Source: Cryptomeria japonica (lineage: Eukaryota; Streptophyta; Pinopsida; Cupressales; Cupressaceae). Taken from it: a stretch of DNA of 64,000 bases. Below, one piece after another: positions 1 through 12,083 of the stretch; the stretch's first letter is position 1, and every line of letters begins with the position of its first letter. Made by a program: the position numbers and the translations under genes. The stretch lies in assembly GCF_030272615.1 (NCBI RefSeq), contig NC_081406.1, forward strand, positions 172,988,861 through 173,052,860, written 5' to 3'. Below the pieces are notes generated by a model. It saw only the letters and a program-made list of their open reading frames with translations, was not told the DNA's origin and did not search any database.

Positions 1-496
1 ATGCATTAATCGAGCCAATAATAGGAGCCTGTGACCACTTCCACCGAAGTTAGTATAAATTTATTGACAGATGTAATTGATTTACTTCTGCTATTTCTGG
101 ACTAAGCAATATTATTCAATCTGCATTGGCATATCAACTGTATGACTGAACCTGCCTCTAAGGCCTATCTCAGCTGCAATTTTATTCAAAAAATAATCTG
201 ATTAAACTGGAGATATTGTTGGAAATCAGTTTGTGGTCAGAGTTGTTTAAATGTGGAATTTTCACTATTTAATATCTGATATCTGTATGACTAAACCTGG
301 TTATTCTGAGTGGGAATTTTAGATTTTGTGGGTGGTTTCTGAGTGGAACACTTCATCCTGAAGGGCTATGAGCTACCAACTCAAGTAGGAGGCAAAAAGA
401 CAAATTTTGATGCTGCAAGAAAGAGAAGATGCACTGAAGAATGTGATCAACGACATCTAATAAAAGGTGAGCAACCAGGATAGCAGCCTCACCATC

Positions 497-643
497 TTTC
501 AGAGCAAAATTGACAATCAAATGCTTGTGGTTAAAGAATTAATGAAAAAGGAGGATACCATCAAAACAAACATTGAAACCTACAAGCAGAGCATAGCATT
601 GCTTAGGCAACAACTAGGATTGATCTTGCCCTTGATTTTGTGA
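497..643 (+). pseudogene. Coiled-coil-like coding remnant
   Basis: An open frame of 48 codons reads as a charged helical segment containing KELMKKEDTIKTN and YKQSIALLRQQL, ending at TGA 641-643. The Lys/Glu/Leu/Gln spacing resembles a coiled coil. No start codon, splice context or recognisable domain supports a live gene, so I treat it as a possible exon remnant. It lies just upstream of a 124-bp duplicated block. Confidence 0.25.
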
Positions 644-705
644 ATGCTGCATATTTCCAAACTCAGGAAATGCAAGCAGAGATAGATAGCATTACCGCTA
701 CTCCG

Positions 706-945
706 TTCCCAACTATTGCAAGTCTAAAGTTATTCAAACATAAATTTTCCACCCTTTGAACAAATTCACTGACTGCAACAGGCAAACCAGATAGGAAAAA
801 GCAGCTCAGAAATGCAGAGAACCACTCTGTTCCCAATTATTGCAAATCTCAAGTTATTCAATCATAAATTTTCCATCCGGCTAACAAATTCACTGACTGC
901 AACAGGCAATCCACATAGGATAAAGCAGCTCAGAAATGCAGAGAG
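706..945. repeat. 124-bp tandem duplication, two copies
   Basis: The block starting TTCCCAA(C/T)TATTGCAA at 706 is repeated at 830 with about 10 percent differences. Both copies carry TTCACTGACTGCAACAGGCA and end with GCAGCTCAGAAATGCAGAGA. The divergence indicates an old duplication. It yields a spurious ORF at 812-1075. Confidence 0.85.
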
Positions 946-2080
946 AAATTTATTATATTGTAGAAAAATGTCCCAAGTATCCTTGGTCAAGCTAATCAAC
1001 TGGTCAAACAAGGTCTACCTTAGCCATCCAATTGAAACAAAATCAAGTTGCCTACCGAAAGGTCCATCAAGCTAACAAAAGAAAAGAAGAAAGATGAATC
1101 TATCGTTAAAGATTAGTAATTGGTTCTCACCATAGAAGAGGTGCATAAGGTGATCAAACCACTACAAAAGCTTAAAGTTCAAATTCAAATGAACATTCAT
1201 TTGAGTTTGAAGGCTTCTTCACAGTATTCAAAATGCTTGAGCTCCTAAGGATGAATTGAAGCAGATCAAGACTGCCTTTGAGAATATGTAAGTTATGCTT
1301 CGTTCAAATTTTGTATATTAAACATTTATAATTATAGAAAGAGACTTTTCTTAAAATTATAAATTTACAACGGTTGATGATAGAATATTACACGTTGCTC
1401 CCCAAATACAGAATTAAAGAATAAACATTCATAGCATATATGGAAAAGAAAACTTATAAAATTGACTCTTTATGATCAAAATGTCTGTGCAGTTGAACCT
1501 AAGTTAGCCACAAACGACTAACTTTAATTGATAACAAGGCATTATTGTCACATTTGAACTATCCCCTCATCATTTGTTATCCCATGCAAAGAAGCAAAAA
1601 CCTCAAGCTTGGCTAAGTTCCCATTATCATATAATAGACAAACCATTATTTGTCAAATAAATAAAGCACAAATAAATTCATATGTAGGGGCCACAAGGAC
1701 ACGGTCTTGCTTTGGGAGTCCTTTGGAAATCATTTCTCTAGCCCTTGCATTGCCACAAGGACACGGTCTTGCTTCTGGCGGCCACATACCTTGGTGAATA
1801 GCAACTCTTAACGCACTGAGAGAACATACAACTGACAACTGAACATACACATTCATATCACAATAGAAAAACAAACAAGCACATCCATCCCAACATGAGG
1901 AAACCTCAGACATATTAGAAAAAATGATCCACAGCTGACGAGATTTAAGCACTTACAAATGCTGATAAATGACAAAATTCAGAATCTTGTAGTTCAAGTT
2001 CCACTCACTACATGCATTTCACCTTTCTGTCCAAGAACAGCAGGACATGGCTTTGGACAGGAACATCACTTGTCTGGTGG

Positions 2081-2181
2081 AAGTACAGTATAGAAGAGTC
2101 TCCACCATGTAACTACTAGTTCAATAATTCAATATTGTATATAACCGATCAAGTACAGTATAGAAGAGTCTCCACCATGTA
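2081..2181. repeat. 31-bp perfect direct repeat, period 70
   Basis: A 31-base sequence beginning AAGTACAGTATAGAAG and ending CCACCATGTA occurs identically at 2081-2111 and 2151-2181. No gene lies nearby. Confidence 0.85.
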
Positions 2182-3290
2182 TACTTTATTGTCAGTTAAA
2201 AATTAATAAAAAAAATATATTAAATAAAAAAATAAGAAAAAATATTCTGATCAATATTTGGTGTCTTAGGTATCATTTCCTAGAAGGATTTGCAAAAATT
2301 TATTTATTTGCTTCAAAAAAGGGTGGTCGTGCACGTGTGGTCTGGTCCTGAAACAGATATTTTGAAAAACTTTTTTTTTTAAACATGCCTACTAAAAAGG
2401 GATTTCTAGCATGTGGGTATTAAAATAAATTACATATTTGAAAAGTAGACTCCGAGCACTACATTTTCTATACTGAAGTTTTTGGAGAGTCAACTTCTTG
2501 CAGCCACCCTATAAACAATTCCATATAACTAGTACTATTTTTTTCTTTTGCCCTTAAACAAAGACACAAACAAGCTCATACCTTGTTATTTTAATTTTGA
2601 AACAGACCAGTATGGTCATGTTTTTATAATCGAGCCACTATTATGTACTTCAATAAATATAACATCAAGTAAGAGCTCATACAACCTATATTCACAGATC
2701 AAGAAAGAATTTCCTTTAAAATAAAAACTAAACTTTCAGTTGTCACTTCTTTTGAATTAACATAAAATTGCATTGGTGTCACAAGAGATAACCTAGCTTG
2801 TGCCTATTTGTATACTGTTGCAACTGAATACTCCTTCTTGGCTTCAATTTGGTTGCCAATCCTTTCTATCATTCCAGTTTGTAGAAATATTACTTGAGCT
2901 TCCAAACGAAGAAGTTCATACAATAATACTGATTGAAAATCTTCATTCAATATATAAGCCACAAACTTCAAAAGTCCCTCAATACTCTTAATTCCAAAAC
3001 AATTATGAAAATTTCATTTCACTTTGTATTAATATCAATGAGTTCAAACTTCATTTCAACAAATTCAATAAGCAAATGCATCAAATTCAATCACCCACGT
3101 TGTTGGGTTAAATATCTTATTCCCACGATATGTGTTGTGGCTACTCAATATAAATGTTTGGTGCCACCAAATTATAAGTTATTTATACTTTTATTAATAT
3201 ATGGTCATCGACCAATGTATTGATTTATGTTGAACATGATTTAAATAATAAATCATATGATTCACTTAGTATTATCATGATACTTGTCTA

Positions 3291-3447
3291 TACACACACA
3301 CATATGTATATATGTATACACACACACACACACACGGATATATATATATGCGCGCACACACACACATGTATGGATGTATATGTATGCATACATACATACA
3401 TACACACACACATGTATGTGTGTGTGTGTATGCATATGTATATATAT
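3291..3447. repeat. Compound CA/TA/TG microsatellite
   Basis: Interleaved runs of (CA)n, (TA)n, (CATA)n and (TG)n fill this stretch. The His/Thr/Tyr/Val-rich ORFs across it are products of the repeat, not genes. Confidence 0.95.
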
Positions 3448-4150
3448 CTTAATTTTTAAATTAGTTATACAAAAGCTTAAGTCAACGTCATGAGTTCACA
3501 ATGAAAGAGGAACCTTAACAACTAAACTGACAATCTAGGGCTAACCAAACCAGGAACCTAGTTCAAGACTCCACAACCCTAGGATCTAACATGACATGAC
3601 ATGTCCAATACTTATAGGCTTCAAAAACTTAGATGGAAACTTTCCCTCTACTAGATGATACTTTCCCTCTCTTCTTGGAGGATGATGAGTTTCCTACAAC
3701 CACTAGGTAATAAAAAATGTGGTTAGCCCAAAATCTTATTAATCATTCTAACATGTTTGAATAAGATTAGATAGAAATACAATACTTCATTAACTTCCAA
3801 AAGAAATCATTTCTCATATGAAATTTTGAACCATTTTTCTTTCAACGTTGTCTAGACATCACATAATAGTGCAAATAAAGCATAGCATAGTATTGGTGAA
3901 AAACAGGGATGTAACAGTGCACACATAGAAACTTAAGAGTAATAAGAAACCTACCCAAGAATGCATTCAGTCGTAATAGGTGATCTCTAGATACATGCAC
4001 ATTAGATAAGTTAGTTCAAAAGGCATTGTGCAGGTTCACAGACAACAAGGTTGGGCCAAAAGTTAAAACACACAACCACACAACAAATAAAAGTGAAGCC
4101 TAGACACTCGATAAATGCTAAGATCAATAGGAGATGGGGTTGGTTGCTAG

Positions 4151-4575
4151 TGTTAGGGTTTCAAGCAGATCCGAAGCAAATATGAACTAACAATTATATG
4201 CAGATTTAAATACGAAAGATAAAGAACTAAAACATGACACAGATAACACAGAGATTTAACGTGGTTCACCCAGAATGGGTTACGTCCACCATACACCACC
4301 GTCCAATCTTTCTTATTATCCAACAAAAATAGTACATCAACCTTACAACGCCTTAAGCATCTCAGCCGCTTATAACATGCGTTTTTAGGGCAACAAACAA
4401 AGTCGGCCTTTTTAGGGTTTTATTACAATGTCGGTTTTCATCAACGAAAAACGGCAAAAAAAATTCGTACTTGGTCCTCCAAAAAATTCGTGCGCTGAAA
4501 AGGGTTTTTTCGTCTCTGAAAAATGAAGTCTAAACCCACAAATACAGCTACACACCTACAACCTACACATAGAAA
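4151..4575 (-). mobile_element. Truncated or solo Copia LTR related to the 7160-12083 element
   Basis: From TGTTAGGGTTTCAAGCAG at 4151 to about 4453 this matches the LTRs at 7160 and 11742, including the ACGTGGTTC and AAGTCGGCCTTTTTAGGG blocks, with few differences. After TCGGTTTTCATCAAC the sequence departs completely, with repeated AAATTCGT, and the LTR terminus ACATTTCA seen in the other two copies is absent. It is either a truncated LTR or a subfamily with a different U3. I found no target duplication (left flank GCTAG). Confidence 0.7.
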
Positions 4576-6343
4576 AGAGAGGAAATGTTGTTGGGATTAG
4601 GTTTTTGCCTTTAGGTCAAACCCCAGTTTGGAATTAACCAAATGATGAAAAATACTTGCAAGTAAATGAAAGGAAATGTTTGAAGTAGAATTCACCTCAA
4701 GAGATGATTTAATTGAAATGTAGACAGAGTTGTTTGAAAGGATATGTAGAATATAATGTCAAAAGAGATTTTCTCTTCAATGGTTGAATCCTTGACTTGA
4801 ATGCAACACCTAGCCCTGAAAGGAGACATGAGATGCTCAATGGATGCTTGAATGCTTGAATGCTTGTACTTGTCTTTTTGAACTTGATTGTCTTTTATCA
4901 ACTTACGCAAAGAGGAAGGGAAAATGTGTCTTATATATTCTCCAATTAGGGCTATTTGACTGATTTTTCATCTTAGGCCAACATAGGGAAACTTTTCCCG
5001 CTTCAAAATTGACAAGGCCAATGCAGGTTTTAAGTGGAGAGGGCCCAAAATAGGGCAAGGACAGGGGCACCACACCCCTATCCTTCCCTAATTTAGGACA
5101 AAAAGAAGGAACAGGCAGTGTGAGGTGCAAGGAAATGCATGTTTCAGTAGGTATGAGCATGTCCTGGGTCTCCAATCAGGCTTAGGGATTCATTTTTCCA
5201 ATGTGAAGACCCAAATGCGATAAAAATTTGCAAGGTCACAATTTTATAATGCTACATTTATCCCCCACTTTAGCGAGAGTATAAGCATATGCCAATACTA
5301 CCGGTAAAGTACAAGGAAACAAGATTGAAAGACTTTCACCATATCAAGGAGGCAAGATAAACCAGTCCCCTAGTGGACTAAGGATCTTACGACTTCGATT
5401 GACAAAGTAAAAAGGAAGATCGAGATGGAAAAACCATGATTGCAAGTAGTAAGGTTCTCCTCACTATGAGTCATGAAAAGAAAGGGAACCAAAAATTACA
5501 AAGAAAAGACAAGTTCACTAAGTAACTTTGAGTATCAAGAAGGAAAATATGAGTTAAAGTGATCACACACACCTTATTAGGAGTGATTTCTTTAAGGTAG
5601 GATGATACACCCAACAAAGAAAGAGAGGGAGAACATTATCGCAATTATTTAGCCCCCAGTGGAGGAATAAACCCAAGGATAATGAACACAAAACATAAAG
5701 CATGAGGTAGTTTCACTTTCTTGAGGGATAGTATGTTGTATGATAACTCATGTATATCATGTATATATATGCATAGAATAGTCATCATTCCCCAAAGAAA
5801 GAAAACTACCATGGAAGAAAGCGAACATAGGTGCCTTTTGAGTCAACATAAAAGAGACCAAAAGAGATCTCAATACTTTGCATCGTCCTCAAATAGACAT
5901 TACAAGGGAAAATATGAGAATAGGGATACATATAGAATAATGATCACAAAACAGAAAGAAAAGAGAGAGAGGTAGAAAATCTATGGTGCTAATGCAGCTA
6001 GTCTAGCATGACATCCACCTCCCAATCTTACTGATCACTATTTTAGGAAGGCGGGAAACATGCCAAAGGAGCAAAATCAAGCACAATAGATGGAGCTATC
6101 ACAAGATCCAAGAAAGGACTATGCTCATGTTCTATGTCACTTTGTTTGACTCTAAGAGATAGGATTAAGGCTTTTGAAAATTCTACAGATAAATGTTTGT
6201 CAACATCAACGTATTCATATTCATTGTCAGAAGCATTAGGAGTTGTATTTTCCATCATGGATAACATTTTAACCTATTTCTTCATCAAGATTTATAGAAA
6301 GAGGAGCTCAAACATGAATAGAAGTGAAACTATCACATGTTTT
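4576..6343. other. Unidentified repeat-like DNA
   Basis: No recognised gene. The text has the low-complexity, AG-rich character of degraded retroelement DNA. A minus-strand ORF at 6043-6267 (acidic, with DNEYEYVDVDKH) lies downstream of the proline-rich ORF at 6344-6904 and may be another piece of the same old coding region. Confidence 0.4.
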
Positions 6344-6904
6344 TTACAACTTATGATTTGGAGATGTAGGTTCAACATCTTTTTTAGGAGAAAAGGGAAT
6401 CATGTCAACTGATGGAGTTTTGGGAGATTGAATAGTTTGAGGAACAATTTCATGAGCTCGAGCATGACTTTTTTGTCGGCGTTCTCTCACACAATGATTT
6501 TGTCGAGTCTTAGAAGAAGGTTGAGAAGGAGGAATATTTGTTGAAGGAGGAATATTCTCATCTTTGGTAGCTTGAGGTTTAGGTTGAGGTCTTTTAGTTT
6601 GAACAGGAGGAGAGGCGGGTCTCTTCTCTCTATAAGAGAAAGGAGGCAGAACTACACCATATAAAGGAGGAAATTTTAGTGTAGGAAGGAGACTAGGTCC
6701 ATCATGAGGAGGAGGTACAAGTATAACCTTATGATGAACATTATTATTATTTTTAGGAGAAGGCATAGGTTCATCCATAGGAATAGGTTGGGAATCTTCC
6801 TTAGGAGTAAAATTAGTTCTATCTGTCAAGGGAAGAACCTCATTTCCAGGAATGATAGGAATATCAAGTCTTGAAGTTCTAGGTTGACTTAAGGATAAGA
6901 TCAT
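6344..6904 (-). CDS. Proline-rich ORF of unknown function, 186 aa
   Basis: This ATG-started minus-strand frame is strongly biased: many Pro, Lys, Ser and Thr residues, PxxP-like runs such as VPPPHDGP and IPPSTNIPPSQP, and basic patches (REKRPASPP, RERRQKSHARAHE). No catalytic or structural domain is visible. It sits between a related LTR fragment and a Copia element. Such low-complexity frames occur in accessory ORFs and linkers of plant retrotransposons, and I think it is a piece of an old element rather than a host gene. I do not recognise it. Confidence 0.3.
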   Translation of the reverse strand: MILSLSQPRTSRLDIPIIPGNEVLPLTDRTNFTPKEDSQPIPMDEPMPSPKNNNNVHHKVILVPPPHDGPSLLPTLKFPPLYGVVLPPFSYREKRPASPPVQTKRPQPKPQATKDENIPPSTNIPPSQPSSKTRQNHCVRERRQKSHARAHEIVPQTIQSPKTPSVDMIPFSPKKDVEPTSPNHKL

Positions 6905-7159
6905 ATCTTTCTTGCATTTTTGATAAGATTGAAAAAGAGCACCGCTTCTTGGTGGAAGAGATTAAAATTGTTGAGGCCAAAAGTAATCAATTGGAACACC
7001 TAGACTTCTTTTAGTTGGTCGAAATAGGCTATGGTTAATAGCTATGGTTTATGCATTGTGGGGAAATTTCAAACACTTATGGATTGGAGAAGCAATATCC
7101 TTCATGGAAGATAGTCAAGGACAGTCTAACTTCACAAAAAATTGTTCAGAGGAAGTAAT

Positions 7160-7619
7160 TGTTAGGGTTTCAAGCACATCCGAAGCAAATATGAACTAAC
7201 AATTATATGCAAATTTAAATACAAAAGATAAAGAAATAAAACAGGACACAGATAACACAGAGATTTAACGTGGTTCTCCCAGAATGGGTTACGTCCACCA
7301 TAGACAGTCATCCAATCTTTCTTATTATCCAGCAAAAATAGTACATCAACATTACATTGCCTTAAGCATCCCAGCCGCTTATAACATGCATTTTTAGGGC
7401 AAAAACAAAGTCGGCCTTTTTAGGGTTTTTATTGCAATGTTGGTTTTCATCAAAAAAATACCCAAATTTTTTTTTTCTTGGCGGCTCCCGCCCCCGAACC
7501 CCCGCTTTTCTCGAGGGTTGCCACCCTCGAACCCGTACCTGGGGCCTAGCCTAGCCCCGAACCCCGGTGAGGATACATGCAGAGTGTACAGTACTTTGCT
7601 GATCAGTCGCCACATTTCA
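7160..7619 (-). repeat. 3' LTR of the Copia element
   Basis: This 460-bp LTR matches the 342-bp LTR at 11742-12083 except for about 117 extra bases (about 7454-7570) that are strongly GC-rich and contain GGGTTCGGGG-type repeats and a perfect 8-bp hairpin. In element orientation the extra segment lies in U3. Because both LTRs are copied from one template at insertion, the difference arose afterwards or by recombination between subfamilies. Confidence 0.92.
7511..7530. repeat. Perfect 8-bp hairpin in the GC-rich LTR insert
   Basis: TCGAGGGT and ACCCTCGA flank a 4-base loop, inside the GC-rich block that the partner LTR lacks. Confidence 0.8.
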
Positions 7620-7682
7620 ACAATCTCCCACTTGGAGACTGATCAGGCTCCACACTGAACAATCTCCCACTTGGAGACTGAT
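7620..7682 (-). promoter_or_regulatory. Polypurine tract, duplicated
   Basis: Read on the minus strand, CCAAGTGGGAGATTGT ends immediately before the 3' LTR, the usual Copia plus-strand priming site. The same sequence with its flank (plus strand CAATCTCCCACTTGGAGACT) occurs a second time 38 bp further inside. Confidence 0.8.
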
Positions 7683-7759
7683 ACTTACACGAGACCACTG
7701 TACATACAACATCCGCTGGATAAAACACTAGGACTTAACTGGTATAAATTCCACAATTA

Positions 7760-10700
7760 TCAATCAAGAAGACCAACAGAAACTGATGAAGAAATCAGCT
7801 TCTCCTGTGGAACTGCCTTTGTGAACATATCGACAAGATTCTCACTTGTGTGAATCTTCTCAAGCCGTAACTAACCCTCCTCCAAAACAGTCCGGATGAA
7901 GTGGTACTTGAGCTGAATGTGCTTTGTCCTTGAATGAAAAGCAGAGTTCTTTGCAAGATGAATGGCACTCTGGCTATCAGTATACAATGGGCTATCATCT
8001 TGTGTCTGACCCAATTCTTTCAGAAAAGATTGCAACCAAATCATCTCCTTGCTGGCTTCTGTAGCTGCAACATACTCAGCTTCAGTGGTTGAAAGTGCAA
8101 CAACCTTTTGCAGCCTAGAAATCCAACTGACTGTAGTTCTCCCTATAGTAAAAACATACCCTGTAGTACTCCTCTGTGAATCAATATCACCCGCCAAATC
8201 AGAGTCAACAAATCCACTCAGAGCAACATTAGATCCTTTGAAACATAATGTCTTCGTAGTAGTTCCGTTCAAATACCGAAGAATCCATTTCATAGCATTC
8301 CAATGTTCCATACCCGGATTACTTATAAACCTGCTCACAACTCCCACTGCATGTGCAATATCTGGCCTTGTGCATACCATTGCATACATCGGACTGCCAA
8401 CAGCTGATGAATACGGGATGTTAGACATTTTATTAACCTCTTCCTGTGCCTTTGGGCACATCTCCTTAGTCAATTTGAAATGATTAGCCAAAGGTGTACT
8501 AACTGCTTTTGCATCCTGCATGTTAAATCTTTTCAACACCTTCTTTATATACTCACTTTGGGACAAATTCAAGGTTCTATTTTTCCTGTCCCGTGTAATC
8601 CTCATACCAAGAATTTGCTTAGCTGCACCCAAATCCTTCATAGCAAATGACTTGGCTAATTTCTGTTTAAGATCATTTATATGTTGCATGTTAGACCCAG
8701 CAACAAGCATGTCATCAACATAAAGCAACAGGATAATATAACTGTCATTATGAAATCTCTTAAAATATACACAATGATCAGAATGACATCTATGATAACC
8801 GTGTTCAACCATGAAACTATCAAATTTTAAATACCATTGTCAGGGTGCTTGCTTTAGACCATACACACTTTTCTTCAACCTGCACACCAGGTTCTCCTTA
8901 CGTTTGACCTCATATCCTTGTGGTTGCAACATGTAAATTTCCTCCTCCAAATCTCCATGGAGAAAAGCTGTTTTGACATCTAATTGTTCAAGATGTAAAT
9001 CATCTGCAGCCACAAGACTAAGTATAGTTTTAATTGAAGTCATTTTTACAACTGGAGAAAATATTTCATCATAATCTATACCCTTTTTTTGTGCAAAACT
9101 TTTTACCACAAGTCTGGCCTTATATCTTTTCTGACCTCCTTTCTCCTCCTTCAGTCGATAAACCCATTTGTTAGGCAAGGCTCTTTTTTCTACAGGTAAA
9201 GGGACTAAGTCCCAAGTCTTATTTTTCATCAAGTAGTCCATCTCCTCTTTCATGCCTAGCTCCCACTGTTGTTTGGCATCTACCTGCATTGCTTCTTCAT
9301 ATTCTTCTGGTTCACCAGAATCCGTTAATAAAATAGAATACAAAGAAGGAGAAAATCTTTCAGGGGGTCTACTTGTCCTTGTAGAACGTCTAACACCTAC
9401 AGGAGTTTGTGGGACAATCTGTTGTTGTTGAGCATTAGGTACCTGTGGCATTTCATTTTAAGGAATCTCATCCAACACCACATATTTTTGTTTTTCTTGT
9501 TCATGCTTCTTTTCTTGTCTCTGTTCTTTATACATAACCTTCTGATTGAATATAACATCTCTACTTCTAATTATTTTCTTATTTTCAAAATCCCATAACC
9601 GATAGCCATATTCATCTATCCCATATCGAATGAAGATACATTTCTGAGATTTAGCATCAAACTTGGTTCTGTTTTCTTTATCAACATGGACAAAAGCTTC
9701 GCAACTAAAAGTTTTTAGAAAAGAATAATTTACCTTTTTACCAGTCTATGCCTCCTCTGGAATACCACCATCCAAAGGGGTTGAAGGTCCTCTATTTATC
9801 AAATAGACAACAATATGTACAACATTTGCCCAAAAATGTAAGGGCAATCCAGCATGCAATCTCATGCTCCTCGCACGTTACATGATAATCCTATTCATTC
9901 TCTCTAACACATCATTTTCCTGTGGAGTTCCTGGAACTGTCTTCTGCTTTCGAATCCCATTTAAGGAACAATAATCTTCAAATGTTTTGCTGCAATACTC
10001 ACCTCCATTATCCTATCTGAGACACTTCAACTTTTTTTCCTGTCTCATTCTCAACCAAAGCTTTCCATTTCTTAAAAGTTTCAAAAACATCTGATTTTTG
10101 TTTTAGGAAATATACCCATGTTTTTCTGGTTGAGTCATCAATAAAAATAACATAATAACAAGAGCCACCAAGAGATGATACCTGAGTTGGTCCCCATACA
10201 TCTGAATGTACAAGCTCTAACTTCTCACGCTTCTTCTCTTTCCCAACCTTGAGAAATCTGACTTTTTTTTGTTTACCATAAACACAGTTTTCACAGAACT
10301 CTAAATCAATCTTCTTTAGTCCTGGCAATAGATTTTTGGAGTGAAGGATTTTCATCCCTTTCTCACTCGTGCCCAAGCCTATGGTGCCACATTATCGAAT
10401 CTATTCTTGCAACATTTATTGTTGTTGTTCCTGTAGTAACTTTATCTGTAGCAGCTAACGTAGAGTAAGTATTACCAGTACATAGATATAATGTGCCTAC
10501 CTTCACACCTTTAGCTACTACTAATGATCCTTTAGTGACCTTCCACATATTGTTTGAGAAAGTAACTATGCAACCTTCACGACCTAATTGCCCTGCAGAA
10601 ATTAAATTTCTTCTTAATTTAGGAACATGTCTTACCTCCTGTAGAAACCAGTCATTATCATTCTGCAACTTGATCTTTATCTTTCCTTTTCCAACAATTT

Positions 10701-11682
10701 GACAGGGCTCATCATCACCCAAATATACCTGTCCAAAATCACCTTGAACATAACCTAAAAAATATTTTCTATGGGGTGTAGCATGAAATTAAGCCCCAGA
10801 ATCTATTACCCAGGAATCATTATCATTATCCAAACATAAGATTAAAGCATCTTGTAAAGTATTACTTGCAATATTAGCTTCCTTACTGTCATTTTCATTT
10901 TTGTCTCCTTTGTTTTTTCGAGACCAACAGTCTTTCTTTAGATGACCAGGCTTTCTGCAGTACCAACAATCTTTCTTTCCTCTAGATTGAGAGCATCCTT
11001 TCTTTGACTTCCCTTGTGACTTCTCATTCCCAGGGCCTTTTCCTCTTTCCTTTGATCTTCCTCTATTCTCCACATTCAAAACACTACCCAATGATGTTGA
11101 AGTCTCATCTGTGCTTTTCCTTTGCATTTCTTCGCTTAGGATAACACCAACAATATGATCAAATACCAAAGTATTTTTACCAGAGACAGAGTTACTTACA
11201 GCCATAGCCAAGCTATTCCAGCTTTCTGGCAAAAAACATAAAATCAAGAGAGCCCTAACCTCTTCTGCAAAGGTAATTTTTACCGAAGACAATTGACTGG
11301 TAATTGTATTAAATTCATTTAAGTGCTCCGCTACAGATCCTCCCTCACTCATTTTCAAATTAAACAAACGTTTCATAAGAAATACCTTATTCGAAGCCGA
11401 GGGTTTCTCATACAGCTTAGCCAATGTTGCCATCAAATGTACAGTCGTTTTTGCTTATGTTATATTGAATGCTACAAACGACGCAAGACACAATCGAATG
11501 GATCCCAGTGCCTTTCTATCTAAAATGTCCCACTCTTCATCTGATATTGTGGTCGGTTTCTTTGCCTTTCCTTCCAATAGCTACCACAAATCCTTTTGAT
11601 ACAAGTAATCCTCCATCTGCATTTTCCATAACTGATAATTCTGGCCGTTAAACTTTTCGACTTTGAATTTGGAATCCTCCAT
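7760..11682 (-). pseudogene. Copia gag-pol polyprotein, disrupted
   Basis: The frame starts at ATG 11682 (MEDSKFKVEKFNGQNY, a typical Copia Gag start). It continues through a UBN2-type Gag with a CCHC knuckle (CWYCRKPGHLKKDC), protease (WVIDSGA), the pre-integrase zinc region (WHHRLGH...CENC), integrase (HSDVWGP, FIDDSTRKTW), reverse transcriptase with YVDD at 8711-8722, and RNase H (YTDSQSAIHLAKN), ending at TGA 7760-7762. Breaks include a stop directly after DSGA, a frameshift near 10365, TGA at 8840-8842 inside the conserved QAP.QWY motif, and TAG at 7871-7873. Catalytic motifs are still legible, so decay is moderate. The sequence resembles the Tork/TAR side of Copia, but I cannot place it firmly. 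Confidence 0.93.
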
Positions 11683-11728
11683 TGCTCCCACTCAAATCTG
11701 AAAGTCCTGCCAATTATAGAAAACCTCG

Positions 11729-11740
11729 CTCTGATACCAA
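11729..11740 (-). promoter_or_regulatory. Primer-binding site for initiator tRNA-Met
   Basis: On the minus strand TGGTATCAGAGC follows the 5' LTR after two bases. It is complementary to the 3' end of plant initiator tRNA-Met, the standard Copia primer. Confidence 0.9.
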
Positions 11741-11741
11741 T

Positions 11742-12083
11742 TGTTAGGGTTTTAAGCAGATCCGAAGCAAATATGAACTAACAATTATATATAGATTTAA
11801 ATACGAAAGATAAAGAACTAAAGCAGGACACAGATAACACAGAGATTTAACGTGGTTCATCCAGAATGGGTTACGTCCACCATACACCGCTGTCCAATCT
11901 TTCTTATTATCCAGCAAAAATAGTACATCAACCTTACAATGCCTTAAGCATCCCAGTCGTTTATAACATGCGTTTTTAGGGCAAAAAACAAAGTCGGCCT
12001 TTTTAAGGTTTTATTACAATGTCGGTTTTTATCAGGATACATGCAGAGTGTACAGTACTTTGCTGATCAGTCGCCACATTTCA
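11742..12083 (-). repeat. 5' LTR of the Copia element
   Basis: This 342-bp LTR matches 7160-7619 apart from scattered substitutions and the missing GC-rich U3 block. Its outer end is ACATTTCA at 12083. Confidence 0.92.

Larger units (their letters stand above)
1..4150. other. Gene-poor region with short repeats
   Basis: I recognise no intact gene here. The stretch is AT-rich with only short chance ORFs. It holds a short coiled-coil-like remnant, a 124-bp tandem duplication, a 31-bp direct repeat and a dinucleotide microsatellite, all listed separately. A 23-bp sequence around GGACACGGTCTTGCTT also occurs twice, near 1688 and 1749. Confidence 0.6.
7160..12083 (-). mobile_element. Ty1/Copia LTR retrotransposon, nearly complete but inactive
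   Basis: The element is 4,924 bp on the minus strand. Both LTRs have TG...CA ends (plus strand TGTTAGGG ... ACATTTCA). Next to the right LTR is a primer-binding site for initiator tRNA-Met; next to the left LTR is a polypurine tract. The internal order is Gag, zinc knuckle, protease, integrase, reverse transcriptase, RNase H, the Copia order. Several stops and a frameshift make it non-coding today. The five bases outside the ends (GTAAT left, ATAGC right) do not match, so a target duplication is not evident. The LTRs differ in length (460 against 342 bp). Confidence 0.95.

Noticed and set aside
3220-3493. ORFs rich in His, Thr, Tyr, Val
   Set aside because: They are translations of the CA/TA microsatellite.
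4151-7619. The LTR fragment at 4151 and the LTR at 7160 as a pair bounding one element
   Set aside because: The 4151 copy lacks the terminal part, and no PBS or PPT faces inward. The 7160 LTR pairs clearly with 11742-12083.
7394-7658. Overlapping ORFs on both strands
   Set aside because: They lie in the LTR GC-rich block and have no domain.
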